Below are positions 17,457 through 25,990 of a stretch of 35,325 nt of DNA, piece after piece; the first letter of the stretch is position 1; each line of letters begins with the position of its first letter. Location: the NCBI GenBank assembly GCA_934746015.1, contig CAKVEW010000033.1:1-35325 (forward strand), given 5' to 3'. A program made the translations under genes and the position numbers. The notes under the pieces were generated by a model that saw only the letters and a program-made list of their open reading frames with translations, did not search any database and was not told where the DNA came from. Source of the DNA: an uncultured Clostridium sp. GTDB lineage: Bacteria; Bacillota; Clostridia; Clostridiales; Clostridiaceae.

Positions 17457-18227
17457 TTATACATATTTTTTTATTATAATTCTTTGTTTTCCACTTCTTG
17501 TTTCGCCAATAATATCTCCAACTATATACTTTCCATTACCTCTTATAGTTAGTCTGGTTCCTTTTAAAAGCTCTTGACTCTTATCTTTTGATTTAACATA
17601 ATTAACTAAGACCTTACTACTATCTAATAATTCTATGGCTCTAGCTCTAGATACATTTGCAAGCTTTGCCACAACACTATCTAATCGTAGTGATTGCACA
17701 TTAATTGAAATCTCCTCAAAATCTATAGATGGCAATTCTCCTAAATCATATAGAAGATTTATTTCTACAGGTGATTTTCCAATAGAAGATAAATTATTTA
17801 AAATATAACTGCTTATATCCTCCATAATAGGTACATAAGCTCTATCATTCTTAACAACTACATCTCCAATTTTATTTCTATCTATTCCCAAAGATAATAT
17901 TGCGCCTAAATAATCCTTATGTTTTAATTTAGAAAAATTAGATTTATTTTTAATTTCTAATACTTCTATAGGATAGCTTGAATCATATTTATTATTAAAT
18001 ACTATAACTCTTCTTTCAGCTTCTCCAAAAATGCCATTAGTATCTATTTTAAAAGCATTACTTTGACAATTTTCTTCAAAAAAGTTCCATATATTAGGCG
18101 AACAAAAACTATTTGAAAAAATAGTTATATCTTTATCAATAGCCAATTTATAATTTTCATATATTTTTATAGCCTCATTTACATCATCTTCAGTAAAATA
18201 TTTAAGTATATATTCTTTATTAACCAT
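17457..18227 (-). CDS. ylmH: YlmH, S4-domain RNA-binding protein
   Basis: A 256-residue protein with a C-terminal S4 domain (about 180-245: LRLDSVVAKLANVSRARAIE and later RLTIRGNGKYIVG). YlmH homologues bind the 50S subunit, and work on B. subtilis links them to rescue of stalled ribosomes; that is family knowledge and cannot be seen here. The N-terminal domain includes the conserved segment DYLGAILSLGIDRNKIGD. The ATG overlaps the ylmG stop by one base (TAATG), so translation is coupled. Located in the usual place before divIVA. Confidence 0.92.
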   Translation of the reverse strand: MVNKEYILKYFTEDDVNEAIKIYENYKLAIDKDITIFSNSFCSPNIWNFFEENCQSNAFKIDTNGIFGEAERRVIVFNNKYDSSYPIEVLEIKNKSNFSKLKHKDYLGAILSLGIDRNKIGDVVVKNDRAYVPIMEDISSYILNNLSSIGKSPVEINLLYDLGELPSIDFEEISINVQSLRLDSVVAKLANVSRARAIELLDSSKVLVNYVKSKDKSQELLKGTRLTIRGNGKYIVGDIIGETRSGKQRIIIKKYV

Positions 18228-18475
18228 TATAAATACATCCTTATATAAGATAATAACATAATTGCAAACAAAGGCGAAAAATCAATGATATTATTCTTAA
18301 AGATCCTACTTTGTATAGATTTAAAAGGTTTTAAAACTGGATAATTAAATGATGTAATTATATTATAAATAGTATTTTCCCTCATAGTATGAAACATCGA
18401 TAATATTACTTCTAATAAAATGGTAATTTCTAATACTATTGTTAATAACCTTATAATTAAAAGAACTAGTTCTAT
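18227..18475 (-). CDS. ylmG: YggT-family membrane protein YlmG, without a canonical start codon
   Basis: Between sepF and ylmH the minus strand holds an open frame of 82 codons with the YggT pattern: an N-terminal membrane helix (LVLLIIRLL, IVLEITILLEVIL), then NIITSFNYPVLKPF, then IIDFSPLFAIMLLSYI. YggT proteins are small division-linked membrane proteins. The frame has no ATG, GTG or TTG before the ATG at residue 27, which is too late. It lies in the same frame as sepF, directly behind its TAG stop. AGGAGG is placed 8 bases before an ATA (18473-18475), which I take as the provisional start; an ATT at 18479-18481 is only 2 bases away. The stop overlaps the ylmH ATG. Start assignment is uncertain, family assignment is good. 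Confidence 0.75.
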   Translation of the reverse strand: MELVLLIIRLLTIVLEITILLEVILSMFHTMRENTIYNIITSFNYPVLKPFKSIQSRIFKNNIIDFSPLFAIMLLSYIRMYL

Positions 18476-18487
18476 ATAAATCTCCTC

Positions 18488-18937
18488 CTATTTGTTCCAG
18501 TTAAATAATGCTTTAGAGCTTAATTCATTTTTTAATTCATTTGTTACTTCAACATTTGATGGTGAAAGTAAATAAACTCTTTGCTCTATTTCTTGTAAAG
18601 TTGCTCCTAAAACATAGCAAGATCCACTTATAAAGTCTACTAGTCTTTGTGCTATCTTAGTTTCTAGTGTTGTTGCATTTACTAAAACAATTTTTCTAGC
18701 TTTAATAGCATCTGCAATTTCTCTAGCATCATCATAGTTAGTAGGTTTAGTTATCATAACTTTTGCTGTAGATGCTGTATGAATATTAACTACTTTATTC
18801 CCTTTTTGCTTTGAAATAATTGGTTCGATTTCTTCTTCAACTTCTTCTACTTCTTCAGTTTCTTCGAAATCATCAAACTCATCTTCATACTCTCCAAGCC
18901 CTATTATTTCTTTAAACTTTCCAAACATGTTACCCAT
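18488..18937 (-). CDS. sepF: Cell division protein SepF
   Basis: SepF anchors FtsZ filaments to the membrane and forms rings at the septum. The 149-residue protein has an N-terminal amphipathic helix ([15 protein letters not shown]) that binds membrane, an acidic linker, and the C-terminal SepF domain (about 65-145) with [19 protein letters not shown] and the conserved [22 protein letters not shown] stands 8 bases before the ATG, which lies 8 bases inside yggS. Its TAG stop is followed in frame by the ylmG reading frame, an unusual junction. SepF may replace FtsA as the main FtsZ anchor, since no ftsA is present in the window. Confidence 0.95.
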   Translation of the reverse strand: MGNMFGKFKEIIGLGEYEDEFDDFEETEEVEEVEEEIEPIISKQKGNKVVNIHTASTAKVMITKPTNYDDAREIADAIKARKIVLVNATTLETKIAQRLVDFISGSCYVLGATLQEIEQRVYLLSPSNVEVTNELKNELSSKALFNWNK

Positions 18938-19607
18938 TTGTTAATCCTCCTACTACATTTCTTTTTCCAAAAATCCCCTCTCCAATTCTCACCAAATTGG
19001 ATCCTTCTTCTATGGCTATTTCAAAATCGTGTGTCATCCCCATGGATAAAATATCCATAGAAATATTTTTATATGTATTATCACTTAAATTATCGAAAAT
19101 AGATTTCATTTCTTTAAAGTAAAATCTATTTTCTTCAGTAGTTCCCTTTGGTATTATAGCCATAAGCCCTTTAACTTTAATATTATTACATTTTTCAATT
19201 TCAATAATAATATTATTTAAATCTTCCTTAAAAAATCCTCCTTTGCTTTCTTCTTTTCCAATATTAATTTGAATTAAAAGATTAGCTGTGATATTTTTTT
19301 TAGAAAATTCATCTTCTATTTTTTTTAAAAGTTTTATGCTTGATAAGGAATGTATTAAATAAACCTTACCAACCAAATATTTCACTTTATTTGTTTGTAA
19401 ATTACCTATAAAATGCCACCTTATATCATTAGGTAAAATTTCTTCCTTATTGATAAGTTCTTGGACTTTATTCTCTCCAAAATCCCTTTGCCCTAACTTG
19501 TAAGCTAAATTGATATCTTCTATAGGCTTAGTTTTAGATACAGCTACAAGTGTAATATTATCTGGTATATTTTTTTTAATTTTATTCAAATTTTCTTCTA
19601 TACTCAC
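18930..19607 (-). CDS. yggS: PLP homeostasis protein YggS/YlmE
   Basis: A 225-residue single-domain TIM-barrel protein that binds pyridoxal phosphate without known catalytic activity and buffers PLP levels. Lys25 in VAVSKTKP is the Schiff-base lysine. [38 protein letters not shown], and [28 protein letters not shown] are family blocks. The start codon is GTG with AGGAGG 7 bases upstream; the ATG within the spacer is in another frame. It opens the block yggS-sepF-ylmG-ylmH-divIVA, following the DUF881 gene after 90 bp. Confidence 0.95.
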   Translation of the reverse strand: MSIEENLNKIKKNIPDNITLVAVSKTKPIEDINLAYKLGQRDFGENKVQELINKEEILPNDIRWHFIGNLQTNKVKYLVGKVYLIHSLSSIKLLKKIEDEFSKKNITANLLIQINIGKEESKGGFFKEDLNNIIIEIEKCNNIKVKGLMAIIPKGTTEENRFYFKEMKSIFDNLSDNTYKNISMDILSMGMTHDFEIAIEEGSNLVRIGEGIFGKRNVVGGLTNG

Positions 19608-19697
19608 TGTACATCCTCCTAAAGAAGCATATTAACATAATTTATTAATTCTTCAAAAAAACTTAAAATCCTTCAAATTTTATTATTTTTATAAAAT

Positions 19698-20435
19698 TTA
19701 TTTTGATTCATATCTTTCCATGTACTTTGCTTCTGTATTTTGCTTAGTTGCTGGTATTATTATTTCATCTTTTTCTTCTATTTCTACTTTAATTTTTCTT
19801 AGTAATAATTTTGGGATAATACTATCTTCTGCTAGTAAATTTGCTTTAATCTCCTCTGGATTCCCTATTACATAAATATAAAAGGGAGCAAAAATCTGAG
19901 TTTCATCTTCAAAACCAATAAATGCCCAATTACAACTAACAGAAGTATTTGGTAATATTCTATGACCATTCATTGAAACTGCTTGTGCACCTGCATTTCT
20001 TAGTTCATTTAGTATAAGTGCCATATCATCTTCATGAAGCATTTTTCTTAATATTTCATATTCTGTATCTAATAATTTATTTATATCTCCATCTTGTACT
20101 TTAATTATTAATCCTGGTCCTTTTATAGTAGATATTCCACTTAAGGCTCCATAATCAACTAATTGTCTTTTCATATCCTCAACTAGCTTTTTACTTCTTT
20201 CAGGATCATTTTCATCATATTTACTAATTTTGTACCTATAATCAATATTTTCACTTCTAAGATTATCTATTTCTTTATAAAGCTGATTTCTTTCCTCAAC
20301 TGCTTTTTTATAATCTATTGCATTTAAAGAAGACATACTTTTTGTAACTTCACTTAAATTTACACTATTTATTATTAAAAACCCAGTAAAAATTGATGCT
20401 AATAAAATGAAAACTTTTGACTTATTAAAATTCAT
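19698..20435 (-). CDS. DUF881 protein (YlxX-like)
   Basis: A 245-residue protein with a single N-terminal membrane helix (about 9-25), a coiled-coil stretch (about 42-95) and the DUF881 domain (about 100-220) with IKGPGLIIKVQDG and QAVSMNGHRILPNTSVSC. The soluble part is predicted outside the membrane. DUF881 proteins sit next to division genes in Firmicutes and Actinobacteria (ylxW and ylxX in B. subtilis), but their biochemical role is unclear. The start abuts the sbp stop with no gap. It is the second of two DUF881 genes, one on each side of sbp. A weak A/T-only hairpin (19675-19699) covers its stop. Confidence 0.85.
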   Translation of the reverse strand: MNFNKSKVFILLASIFTGFLIINSVNLSEVTKSMSSLNAIDYKKAVEERNQLYKEIDNLRSENIDYRYKISKYDENDPERSKKLVEDMKRQLVDYGALSGISTIKGPGLIIKVQDGDINKLLDTEYEILRKMLHEDDMALILNELRNAGAQAVSMNGHRILPNTSVSCNWAFIGFEDETQIFAPFYIYVIGNPEEIKANLLAEDSIIPKLLLRKIKVEIEEKDEIIIPATKQNTEAKYMERYESK

Positions 20436-20786
20436 TTATTCACCATTTTTACGTGTCTTTAACCTTTCAATTAACAATCTTCTTATTACAGCGAAGTTAT
20501 CAAAAATTCTACCTCCAAATACTATAACTGCTGCTATATACATTGGTATTCCAAGCTTATCACCTAAATAAGCAAGACCAGCTGCTAAAATAGCATTACC
20601 AAAAAAGCCAGAAATAAAAATATCAGCCTTAAAGTTTTTTGATAGAGAAGCCCTTACAGCTCCGAATACAGAGTCTAAGCAAGCAAGTATTGCTACAGAA
20701 ATATATGAAGAGAAAGTTTCTGGTATATTTACGTGCAATATTAATCCTAAAAGAACACCTATTAAAAGTCCTATAAATGCTATCAT
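20436..20786 (-). CDS. sbp: Small basic protein Sbp (DUF1290)
   Basis: A 116-residue integral membrane protein with about three hydrophobic segments (1-20, 24-42 and 60-92) and a basic C-terminus (RRLLIERLKTRKNGE). DUF1290 proteins are encoded in the division cluster of many Firmicutes next to DUF881 genes. The conserved segment ACLDSVFGAVRASL and IVFGGRIFDNFAVIRR are visible. It probably forms a membrane complex with its two DUF881 neighbours, an inference from conserved neighbourhood. Gap of 16 bp from the upstream DUF881 gene. Confidence 0.88.
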   Translation of the reverse strand: MIAFIGLLIGVLLGLILHVNIPETFSSYISVAILACLDSVFGAVRASLSKNFKADIFISGFFGNAILAAGLAYLGDKLGIPMYIAAVIVFGGRIFDNFAVIRRLLIERLKTRKNGE

Positions 20787-20802
20787 ATTACTCCCCTTTC
20801 TC

Positions 20803-21522
20803 CTACTCTACAGGTTTAATATACTCATTCTTTAATGATTGAGTGGTTTTATTTATTACAATCTCGTCATTTTCTTTAACATCACAATAATAGTTTTGTA
20901 ATGCACCATAGTCTAAAACTCCTTGAAAATTGGCAGCTACACTTAAAGCCTGCTTATCTCCAATAGCCTTTATTATTATTTTTTCTTTTGGATCAATTTT
21001 AGCTGCAGTTCCAACCCAAATCCAATTTCCTGAATTTTTAATTCCACTTTGAGGTGTTACTCTGTAGTCATTTATTGAAATAGCTTCAGCTTTTATATAC
21101 CTTAATGAATTAACTACATGAACAATTTCATCTTCACTTATAACGCTTCTAGAACTATCACTACTAGATCCAAATATATTAGATTTTGGTGTTATAGTTA
21201 TTGTAATCCCAGGTCCTTTAACATCTACTAATCCCAAATTCATTCTAGCATTATCTAATTGTTTTTTTATTTCTGCTTCAACAGCACCTTCTTGAGAAAC
21301 CTTTTCCTCTAATTGCTTTAATTCATCAGATAAAGAGGTATTAACTTTTGTTAACTCTTCTTTTTCTTTTTTTAAGACTTCTATTTCTGATACAATATCT
21401 AAATTCTTATTAGACATATTTGCTTTGTTTTTTTCACTTAACATTTTAAATTGATGTGCTAATAAGAAGCCCAAAAATGCACAAACAATAGCTAGTAATA
21501 TTTGTGATGTAACTTTCTTCAT
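20803..21522 (-). CDS. DUF881 protein (YlxW-like)
   Basis: A 239-residue protein with one membrane helix (about 7-25), a coiled coil (about 30-90) and the DUF881 domain with VDVKGPGITITITPKS and AEAISINDYRVTPQSG. The same layout as the protein at 19698-20435, so the pair arose by duplication in the distant past; identity between them is limited outside the motifs. It follows ftsQ by 15 bp. Probable role in the divisome, by context only. Confidence 0.85.
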   Translation of the reverse strand: MKKVTSQILLAIVCAFLGFLLAHQFKMLSEKNKANMSNKNLDIVSEIEVLKKEKEELTKVNTSLSDELKQLEEKVSQEGAVEAEIKKQLDNARMNLGLVDVKGPGITITITPKSNIFGSSSDSSRSVISEDEIVHVVNSLRYIKAEAISINDYRVTPQSGIKNSGNWIWVGTAAKIDPKEKIIIKAIGDKQALSVAANFQGVLDYGALQNYYCDVKENDEIVINKTTQSLKNEYIKPVE

Positions 21523-21537
21523 ATAACTTCTCCCTTT

Positions 21538-22287
21538 CTATTGAATTTGCTTAATTACAGGTGGTCCTTCAAAACTCAAATCAATGTATCCCTTTGTAAT
21601 AGTTCCTTGTTCTATAAGGTTTAAAGCTATATTTACCTTATTCATTAAATCCAAACTATCTCCTAATATTATTTCTACATTTCCTATATAGCAAATAATA
21701 TTATTTAAATCTAAGATATTTATTTCTGATATTTTAAGTTCTTCAGGTATAACTTCTATCATCTTATAGAAAGTATCTAAAACTTCAGACAATTCATTGC
21801 TATCTAATATTTTACTTCCTACTTCTTTTTCTGATACGTCAACCCCAGATAACTTAGTTAATTTTCTATCACCCAAGCTATCTATTTCTTCTACAATTAC
21901 ACCTTCGTTATTTATAGCTTGTATTTTATCGTTACTAATAAGATAAAATGCTATTTTATTTTCAACTACATTAATACTAATACTACTAATACCATTTTTT
22001 CTTATTTTAACTTCTTGAATATATGGATTAGATTTCAATTCTTTTTCAATTTTATTGTAGTCTAATGTGAAAATATTTTGACCAAGATTATATTTTAACT
22101 TTTCTTGTAAGCTTTCATTAGATATAGTAACTAATCCAGTAATATTAATCTTTTTCAAATTAAATATCGGTGCCTTGTATATAAAAATAATAATTCCAAG
22201 TATAAAAAGGAATAATCCAAGTATTATTCTTTTTACTAATTTTTTTCTTCTTTTCTTTATTAGAAATTTATTTACATTAGTATTCAT
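21538..22287 (-). CDS. ftsQ: Cell division protein FtsQ/DivIB
   Basis: A 249-residue bitopic protein with a basic cytoplasmic tail (KKRRKKLVKR), one membrane helix (about 22-40) and an outside POTRA domain (FNLKKINITGLVTISNESL, then NPYIQEVKIRKNGISSISINVVENKIAFY). It bridges FtsL/FtsB-type proteins to the septal synthases. The frame runs 15 codons further to 22332, but the ATG at 22287 has GGAG close upstream and gives the usual tail. It lies after the spoVE terminator, so it opens a transcription unit with its own promoter in 22288-22420; I could not pick that promoter reliably. Confidence 0.9.
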   Translation of the reverse strand: MNTNVNKFLIKKRRKKLVKRIILGLFLFILGIIIFIYKAPIFNLKKINITGLVTISNESLQEKLKYNLGQNIFTLDYNKIEKELKSNPYIQEVKIRKNGISSISINVVENKIAFYLISNDKIQAINNEGVIVEEIDSLGDRKLTKLSGVDVSEKEVGSKILDSNELSEVLDTFYKMIEVIPEELKISEINILDLNNIICYIGNVEIILGDSLDLMNKVNIALNLIEQGTITKGYIDLSFEGPPVIKQIQ

Positions 22288-22419
22288 AGTTCTCCTACTT
22301 TTACATAATAATATATAATTTAATAATATCACTTTTTGGTTATTTTTTCATTATAAAATTTTACTTAACTCAAAAATTTATAATAATTTAATATTTTTAA
22401 TAGTATTTTACTCTTAATA

Positions 22420-22460
22420 TAAAAAAAAGAGTTGATTTTTATATAAAATCACTCTTTTTT
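22420..22460 (-). terminator. Terminator after spoVE
   Basis: A bulged hairpin (AAAAAGAG-T-TGATTTT pairing with AAAATCACTCTTTTT) lies immediately after the spoVE stop, followed on the minus strand by eight T residues. It separates the mraZ-spoVE unit from the ftsQ unit, or attenuates transcription between them. Confidence 0.75.
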
Positions 22461-22464
22461 ACAA

Positions 22465-23583
22465 TTATATAATTTTTCCTTGAACCTGCCTTGATATGTT
22501 TAAAAGTATTCCCATAGCCATCATATTAATTACTAATGATGTACCTCCATAGCTTATAAAAGGCATTGGTACTCCAGTTACAGGCATTGATCCAGTTACA
22601 ACGGCTATATTTATTATAGCTTGAACTGCTATTATAGATGTAATACCTATAGCTAGCAGAGTTCCATAGGAATCTTTTGCCTTCATAGCTACTTTTATTC
22701 CTCTCCAAACAAAAAATATAAATAATAATATTATAAATAGGCATCCAATTAAGCCAAGTTCTTCTCCTATTATAGAAAAAATAAAGTCATTATGTGGTTC
22801 TGGCATATATAATGTTTTTTGCCTAGACTGCCCAAGACCAAGTCCAGTTACTCCACCTGCACCTAAAGCATAAAATGACTGTATTAATTGATATCCATCT
22901 CCAGCTGGATCTTGCCATGGATTTAAAAAATTAAGCATTCTTGCTCTTCTATAATCTTCTCCAAATATAAAAAACATTACTGCCACTACTAATACAGGAG
23001 CAACTTTACCAAATAAATCTTTAAGTCTGCCTCCTGCAACAAAAAGCAAAATAAAGGTAACTATCATAATAATTGCTGCAATACTTAGATTCTTCTCAGC
23101 TAAAATCATAACTGCAAAAAATCCTGACACTCCTAAATAAGGAACTATTCCAGTCCAAAACTTTTTAATTCCATCACCTTTTGCATCTAAACTCATTGCT
23201 AAAAACAGTACAACAGCATATTTAGTTAATTCAGATGGCTGAAATGATAATGGACCTAATTGAATCCATCTTTTTGCTCCATTTACTGCTGGAAAGAAAA
23301 ATACTGCAATTAATAATGGAACAGTAGTAATAAGTATGTGTGGTGTTATTTTTCGTAATTTATGATAATCAAAATTTGACATAACTCCCATAGCTATTAA
23401 TCCTGTTATAGCCCAAATTAATTGTTTTTTTAAATATATCATGCTATCTCCATCTTTAAACATAGCATAATAAGAACTAGCAGAGTAAATCATAATTACT
23501 CCAATTGCAAGCAAAAGAATAACAGCATAAAATATACCATAGTCTATTTCTCCTATTTTAGCCTTTTGTTTTGCTGCTCTCAT
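22465..23583 (-). CDS. spoVE: SEDS peptidoglycan polymerase SpoVE/FtsW
   Basis: A 372-residue polytopic membrane protein of the SEDS family, which polymerises lipid II with a partner class B PBP. The hydrophobic profile fits ten helices. Family blocks include NFDYHKLRK, NGAKRWIQLGPLSFQPSELTK, EPHNDFIFSIIGEELGLIG and the C-terminal GVPMPFISYGGTS. The likely partner is the SpoVD/PBP encoded four genes upstream. FtsW and SpoVE cannot be told apart with certainty; no second SEDS gene is in the window. The frame extends six codons to a TTG, but GGAGGAGG precedes the ATG at 23583, so that start is chosen. It follows mraY by 21 bp. Confidence 0.9.
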   Translation of the reverse strand: MRAAKQKAKIGEIDYGIFYAVILLLAIGVIMIYSASSYYAMFKDGDSMIYLKKQLIWAITGLIAMGVMSNFDYHKLRKITPHILITTVPLLIAVFFFPAVNGAKRWIQLGPLSFQPSELTKYAVVLFLAMSLDAKGDGIKKFWTGIVPYLGVSGFFAVMILAEKNLSIAAIIMIVTFILLFVAGGRLKDLFGKVAPVLVVAVMFFIFGEDYRRARMLNFLNPWQDPAGDGYQLIQSFYALGAGGVTGLGLGQSRQKTLYMPEPHNDFIFSIIGEELGLIGCLFIILLFIFFVWRGIKVAMKAKDSYGTLLAIGITSIIAVQAIINIAVVTGSMPVTGVPMPFISYGGTSLVINMMAMGILLNISRQVQGKII

Positions 23584-23604
23584 ATAACCTCCTCCAATCA
23601 ATGA

Positions 23605-24579
23605 TTAAAGGGCCATAAATCCTATAAAGCATAACGCTACAGTAATAATTGCAAAAACTGTTACTATTTTAGTTTCACTCCATCCTACTTGTTCAAAATG
23701 ATGATGAATTGGTGCCATTTTAAACAATCTTTTACCTCTTAATTTATATGATGAAACTTGTAATATTACTGAAATAGTTTCAAAAACATAAATTCCACCA
23801 ACTATAAATAAAACAAGTGGTAATTCTAATATTAATGCAATAGTTGCAATTGCACCACCTATAGCTAAAGATCCTGTATCTCCCATAAATACCTTTGCTG
23901 GATAAGCATTAAACTTTAAGAACCCAAGCAATCCACCTGCTAAAATTATAGAAAATATAGCTAGTGATTCATGTCCCATAGTAAATGATACTACTCCAAA
24001 AAAGGTTAAAACTAATATGCTTACTGTAGATGCTAACCCATCTAATCCATCAGTTAAGTTAACTGCATTCGTAGCACCTGCATAATAAACTATTACAAAT
24101 GGTATATATAGTATTCCTAATGGTAGTATTGTATTTATGAATGGAATTCTTAAACCAGTTCCTAAATTTACATACCCATAAACTGCAATTGCAGTAGAAA
24201 AAATAATTAATAATAACATTTTTTGCCAAGCTTTTAAACCTTCATTTTCTTTTTTTAATATCTTTAATATATCATCTAAGAATCCAATAAATCCAAAAGC
24301 TAATAATGAATAAAGTGCAATCATAGCTTCATCTGTAGCACTAAATCTCATAACCAAAGTAACTATTAAAGTTGAAATAATAAATATTAAACCACCAATA
24401 GTTGGAGTTCCTGCTTTTTTAAGATGGCTTTGAGGCCCTTCTTTTCTAATATTTTGCCCAAATTTTAATTTTGTTAGCATAGGTATTATTATTGGTCCCA
24501 ATATAATTGTTATTATAAAAGATAATACTAAACCTATAGCTATTTTTGATGTTATAATGTCTATTAACTTATCCCCCAT
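23605..24579 (-). CDS. mraY: Phospho-N-acetylmuramoyl-pentapeptide transferase MraY
   Basis: Makes lipid I from UDP-MurNAc-pentapeptide and undecaprenyl phosphate. The protein has about ten membrane helices and the conserved acidic and histidine motifs: [37 protein letters not shown] and [11 protein letters not shown] use the ATG at 24579 ([10 protein letters not shown], 324 residues). The frame continues to a GTG at 24606, but the strong AAGGAGG touches that codon. In-frame GTGs at 24591 and 24585 are also possible. A small GC-rich hairpin lies between the Shine-Dalgarno sequence and the ATG. The start is therefore uncertain, the identity is not. Confidence 0.95.
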   Translation of the reverse strand: MGDKLIDIITSKIAIGLVLSFIITIILGPIIIPMLTKLKFGQNIRKEGPQSHLKKAGTPTIGGLIFIISTLIVTLVMRFSATDEAMIALYSLLAFGFIGFLDDILKILKKENEGLKAWQKMLLLIIFSTAIAVYGYVNLGTGLRIPFINTILPLGILYIPFVIVYYAGATNAVNLTDGLDGLASTVSILVLTFFGVVSFTMGHESLAIFSIILAGGLLGFLKFNAYPAKVFMGDTGSLAIGGAIATIALILELPLVLFIVGGIYVFETISVILQVSSYKLRGKRLFKMAPIHHHFEQVGWSETKIVTVFAIITVALCFIGFMAL

Positions 24580-24584
24580 TTTCA

Positions 24585-24601
24585 CTGCCACAAAAAGGCA
24601 G
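24585..24601 (-). promoter_or_regulatory. Hairpin between the mraY Shine-Dalgarno and ATG
   Basis: The 5-bp GC-rich stem CTGCC/GGCAG (loop TTTTTGT) sits between a strong AAGGAGG (at 24606-24612) and the mraY ATG at 24579. In linear sequence the spacing is 26 bases, too long. With the hairpin folded it is about 9. This would allow efficient initiation only when the stem is formed, which is an inference. Confidence 0.4.
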
Positions 24602-24614
24602 CTCACCTCCTTAG

Positions 24615-25976
24615 TTATATTTCTAATTCTTCTAATGAACTTACTATTTCTTCAAACTTCATTCCTCTTGATGCTTTTACTAAAATTACATCATCTCTTT
24701 TTATAATGCTGTTTAAATTACTAATAAACTCTTCCTTACTTTCAAAAGTAACAATATTATCTAAAGTATATCCTTTTCTATAGCAATCTTTATATTGTCC
24801 TATTGCTATTAGTAAATCAACTTTTTCTTTAGCATAATGTCCAATATCAGTATGTGCATTTATTGATTCATCACCAAGTTCATTCATAGTTCCTAGTATT
24901 GCAATCTTTCTTCCATCTTTATATGAATTAAGAACATCTATAGAAGATTTCATAGAATCAGGACTTGCATTGTAACAATCATTTATTATTGTGAAGTTTT
25001 CCTTTTTTATTACTTGCAATCTCATTGATGTGGCTTCTAAATTCTTAATTCCTTTTTCCATCTCTGGGAAGGACACATTTAATTTTTTTGCTACAGCTAT
25101 AGCTAACATTGAATTTAAAACATTATGCTTACCTGCCATTGGAATTTCAAAAATAAATTCATCATCTTCAGCTTTCACTGTGAAGGAAGTATTATCCTCC
25201 TTTAGTATAATATTAAAAGCATAGACATCATATTCATGATTATATCCAATTCTTAAAATTTCAAAACATTTATTTTTAATTTTTAATAAATTACTATCCT
25301 CACCATTGATGATTAAAGTATTACTTTCATCAAAATAATTAAAGATTTCAGATTTTGCTTTTAATATATTATCTTGTGTTTTTAAGTTTTCAATATGAGA
25401 TAATCCTATATTAGTAATAACTGCAATATCAGGTCTTGCACAATTAGCAAGTAGGTCTATTTCACCTAGGTTACTCATTCCCATTTCTAGCACTGCAACA
25501 TCATATGAGCTATCAAGCTCTAATATCATAAGTGGTAAACCTATTTGATTATTAAAATTCCCTTTAGTTTTAAAAACCTTATACTTATCGCTTAAAAATG
25601 CAGCTATTAAATCCTTTGTTGATGTTTTCCCACATGATCCTGTAACTCCAACAACTTTAATTCCAAGTTTTTTTCTATAGAAACTTGCTAAGTCTAATAA
25701 AGCTCTTTCTGAGTTTTCTACTTTTATTACAGTTCCTGAATCCTTTAATCCTTCTACATCAAATAAAACTTCATCTACAATTGCTATTGAAGCCCCCTTT
25801 TCAAAGGCATCAAGTACAAATTTATTACCATTAAATCTTTCTCCATTAATGGCTAAATATATATTATTAGCTTCAATTTTTCTTGTATCTATACAAATTT
25901 TATTAAAGTCTTTTTTTCCCTCTACTATTACTTTTCCTTCTGTAGCTTCTAAAACTTCCTTTAATGATAATTCCAC
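24615..25976 (-). CDS. murF: UDP-MurNAc-tripeptide-D-alanyl-D-alanine ligase MurF
   Basis: Adds D-Ala-D-Ala to UDP-MurNAc-tripeptide in the cytoplasm. The 453-residue Mur ligase has the ATP loop GSCGKTST (about 113-120), the conserved [24 protein letters not shown] and the central block [13 protein letters not shown] of MurF. Three-domain architecture and length are normal. It follows murE by 14 bp and precedes mraY. It needs D-Ala-D-Ala ligase, not encoded here. Confidence 0.96.
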   Translation of the reverse strand: MELSLKEVLEATEGKVIVEGKKDFNKICIDTRKIEANNIYLAINGERFNGNKFVLDAFEKGASIAIVDEVLFDVEGLKDSGTVIKVENSERALLDLASFYRKKLGIKVVGVTGSCGKTSTKDLIAAFLSDKYKVFKTKGNFNNQIGLPLMILELDSSYDVAVLEMGMSNLGEIDLLANCARPDIAVITNIGLSHIENLKTQDNILKAKSEIFNYFDESNTLIINGEDSNLLKIKNKCFEILRIGYNHEYDVYAFNIILKEDNTSFTVKAEDDEFIFEIPMAGKHNVLNSMLAIAVAKKLNVSFPEMEKGIKNLEATSMRLQVIKKENFTIINDCYNASPDSMKSSIDVLNSYKDGRKIAILGTMNELGDESINAHTDIGHYAKEKVDLLIAIGQYKDCYRKGYTLDNIVTFESKEEFISNLNSIIKRDDVILVKASRGMKFEEIVSSLEELEI

Positions 25977-25990
25977 TTTTCACACCTCTA

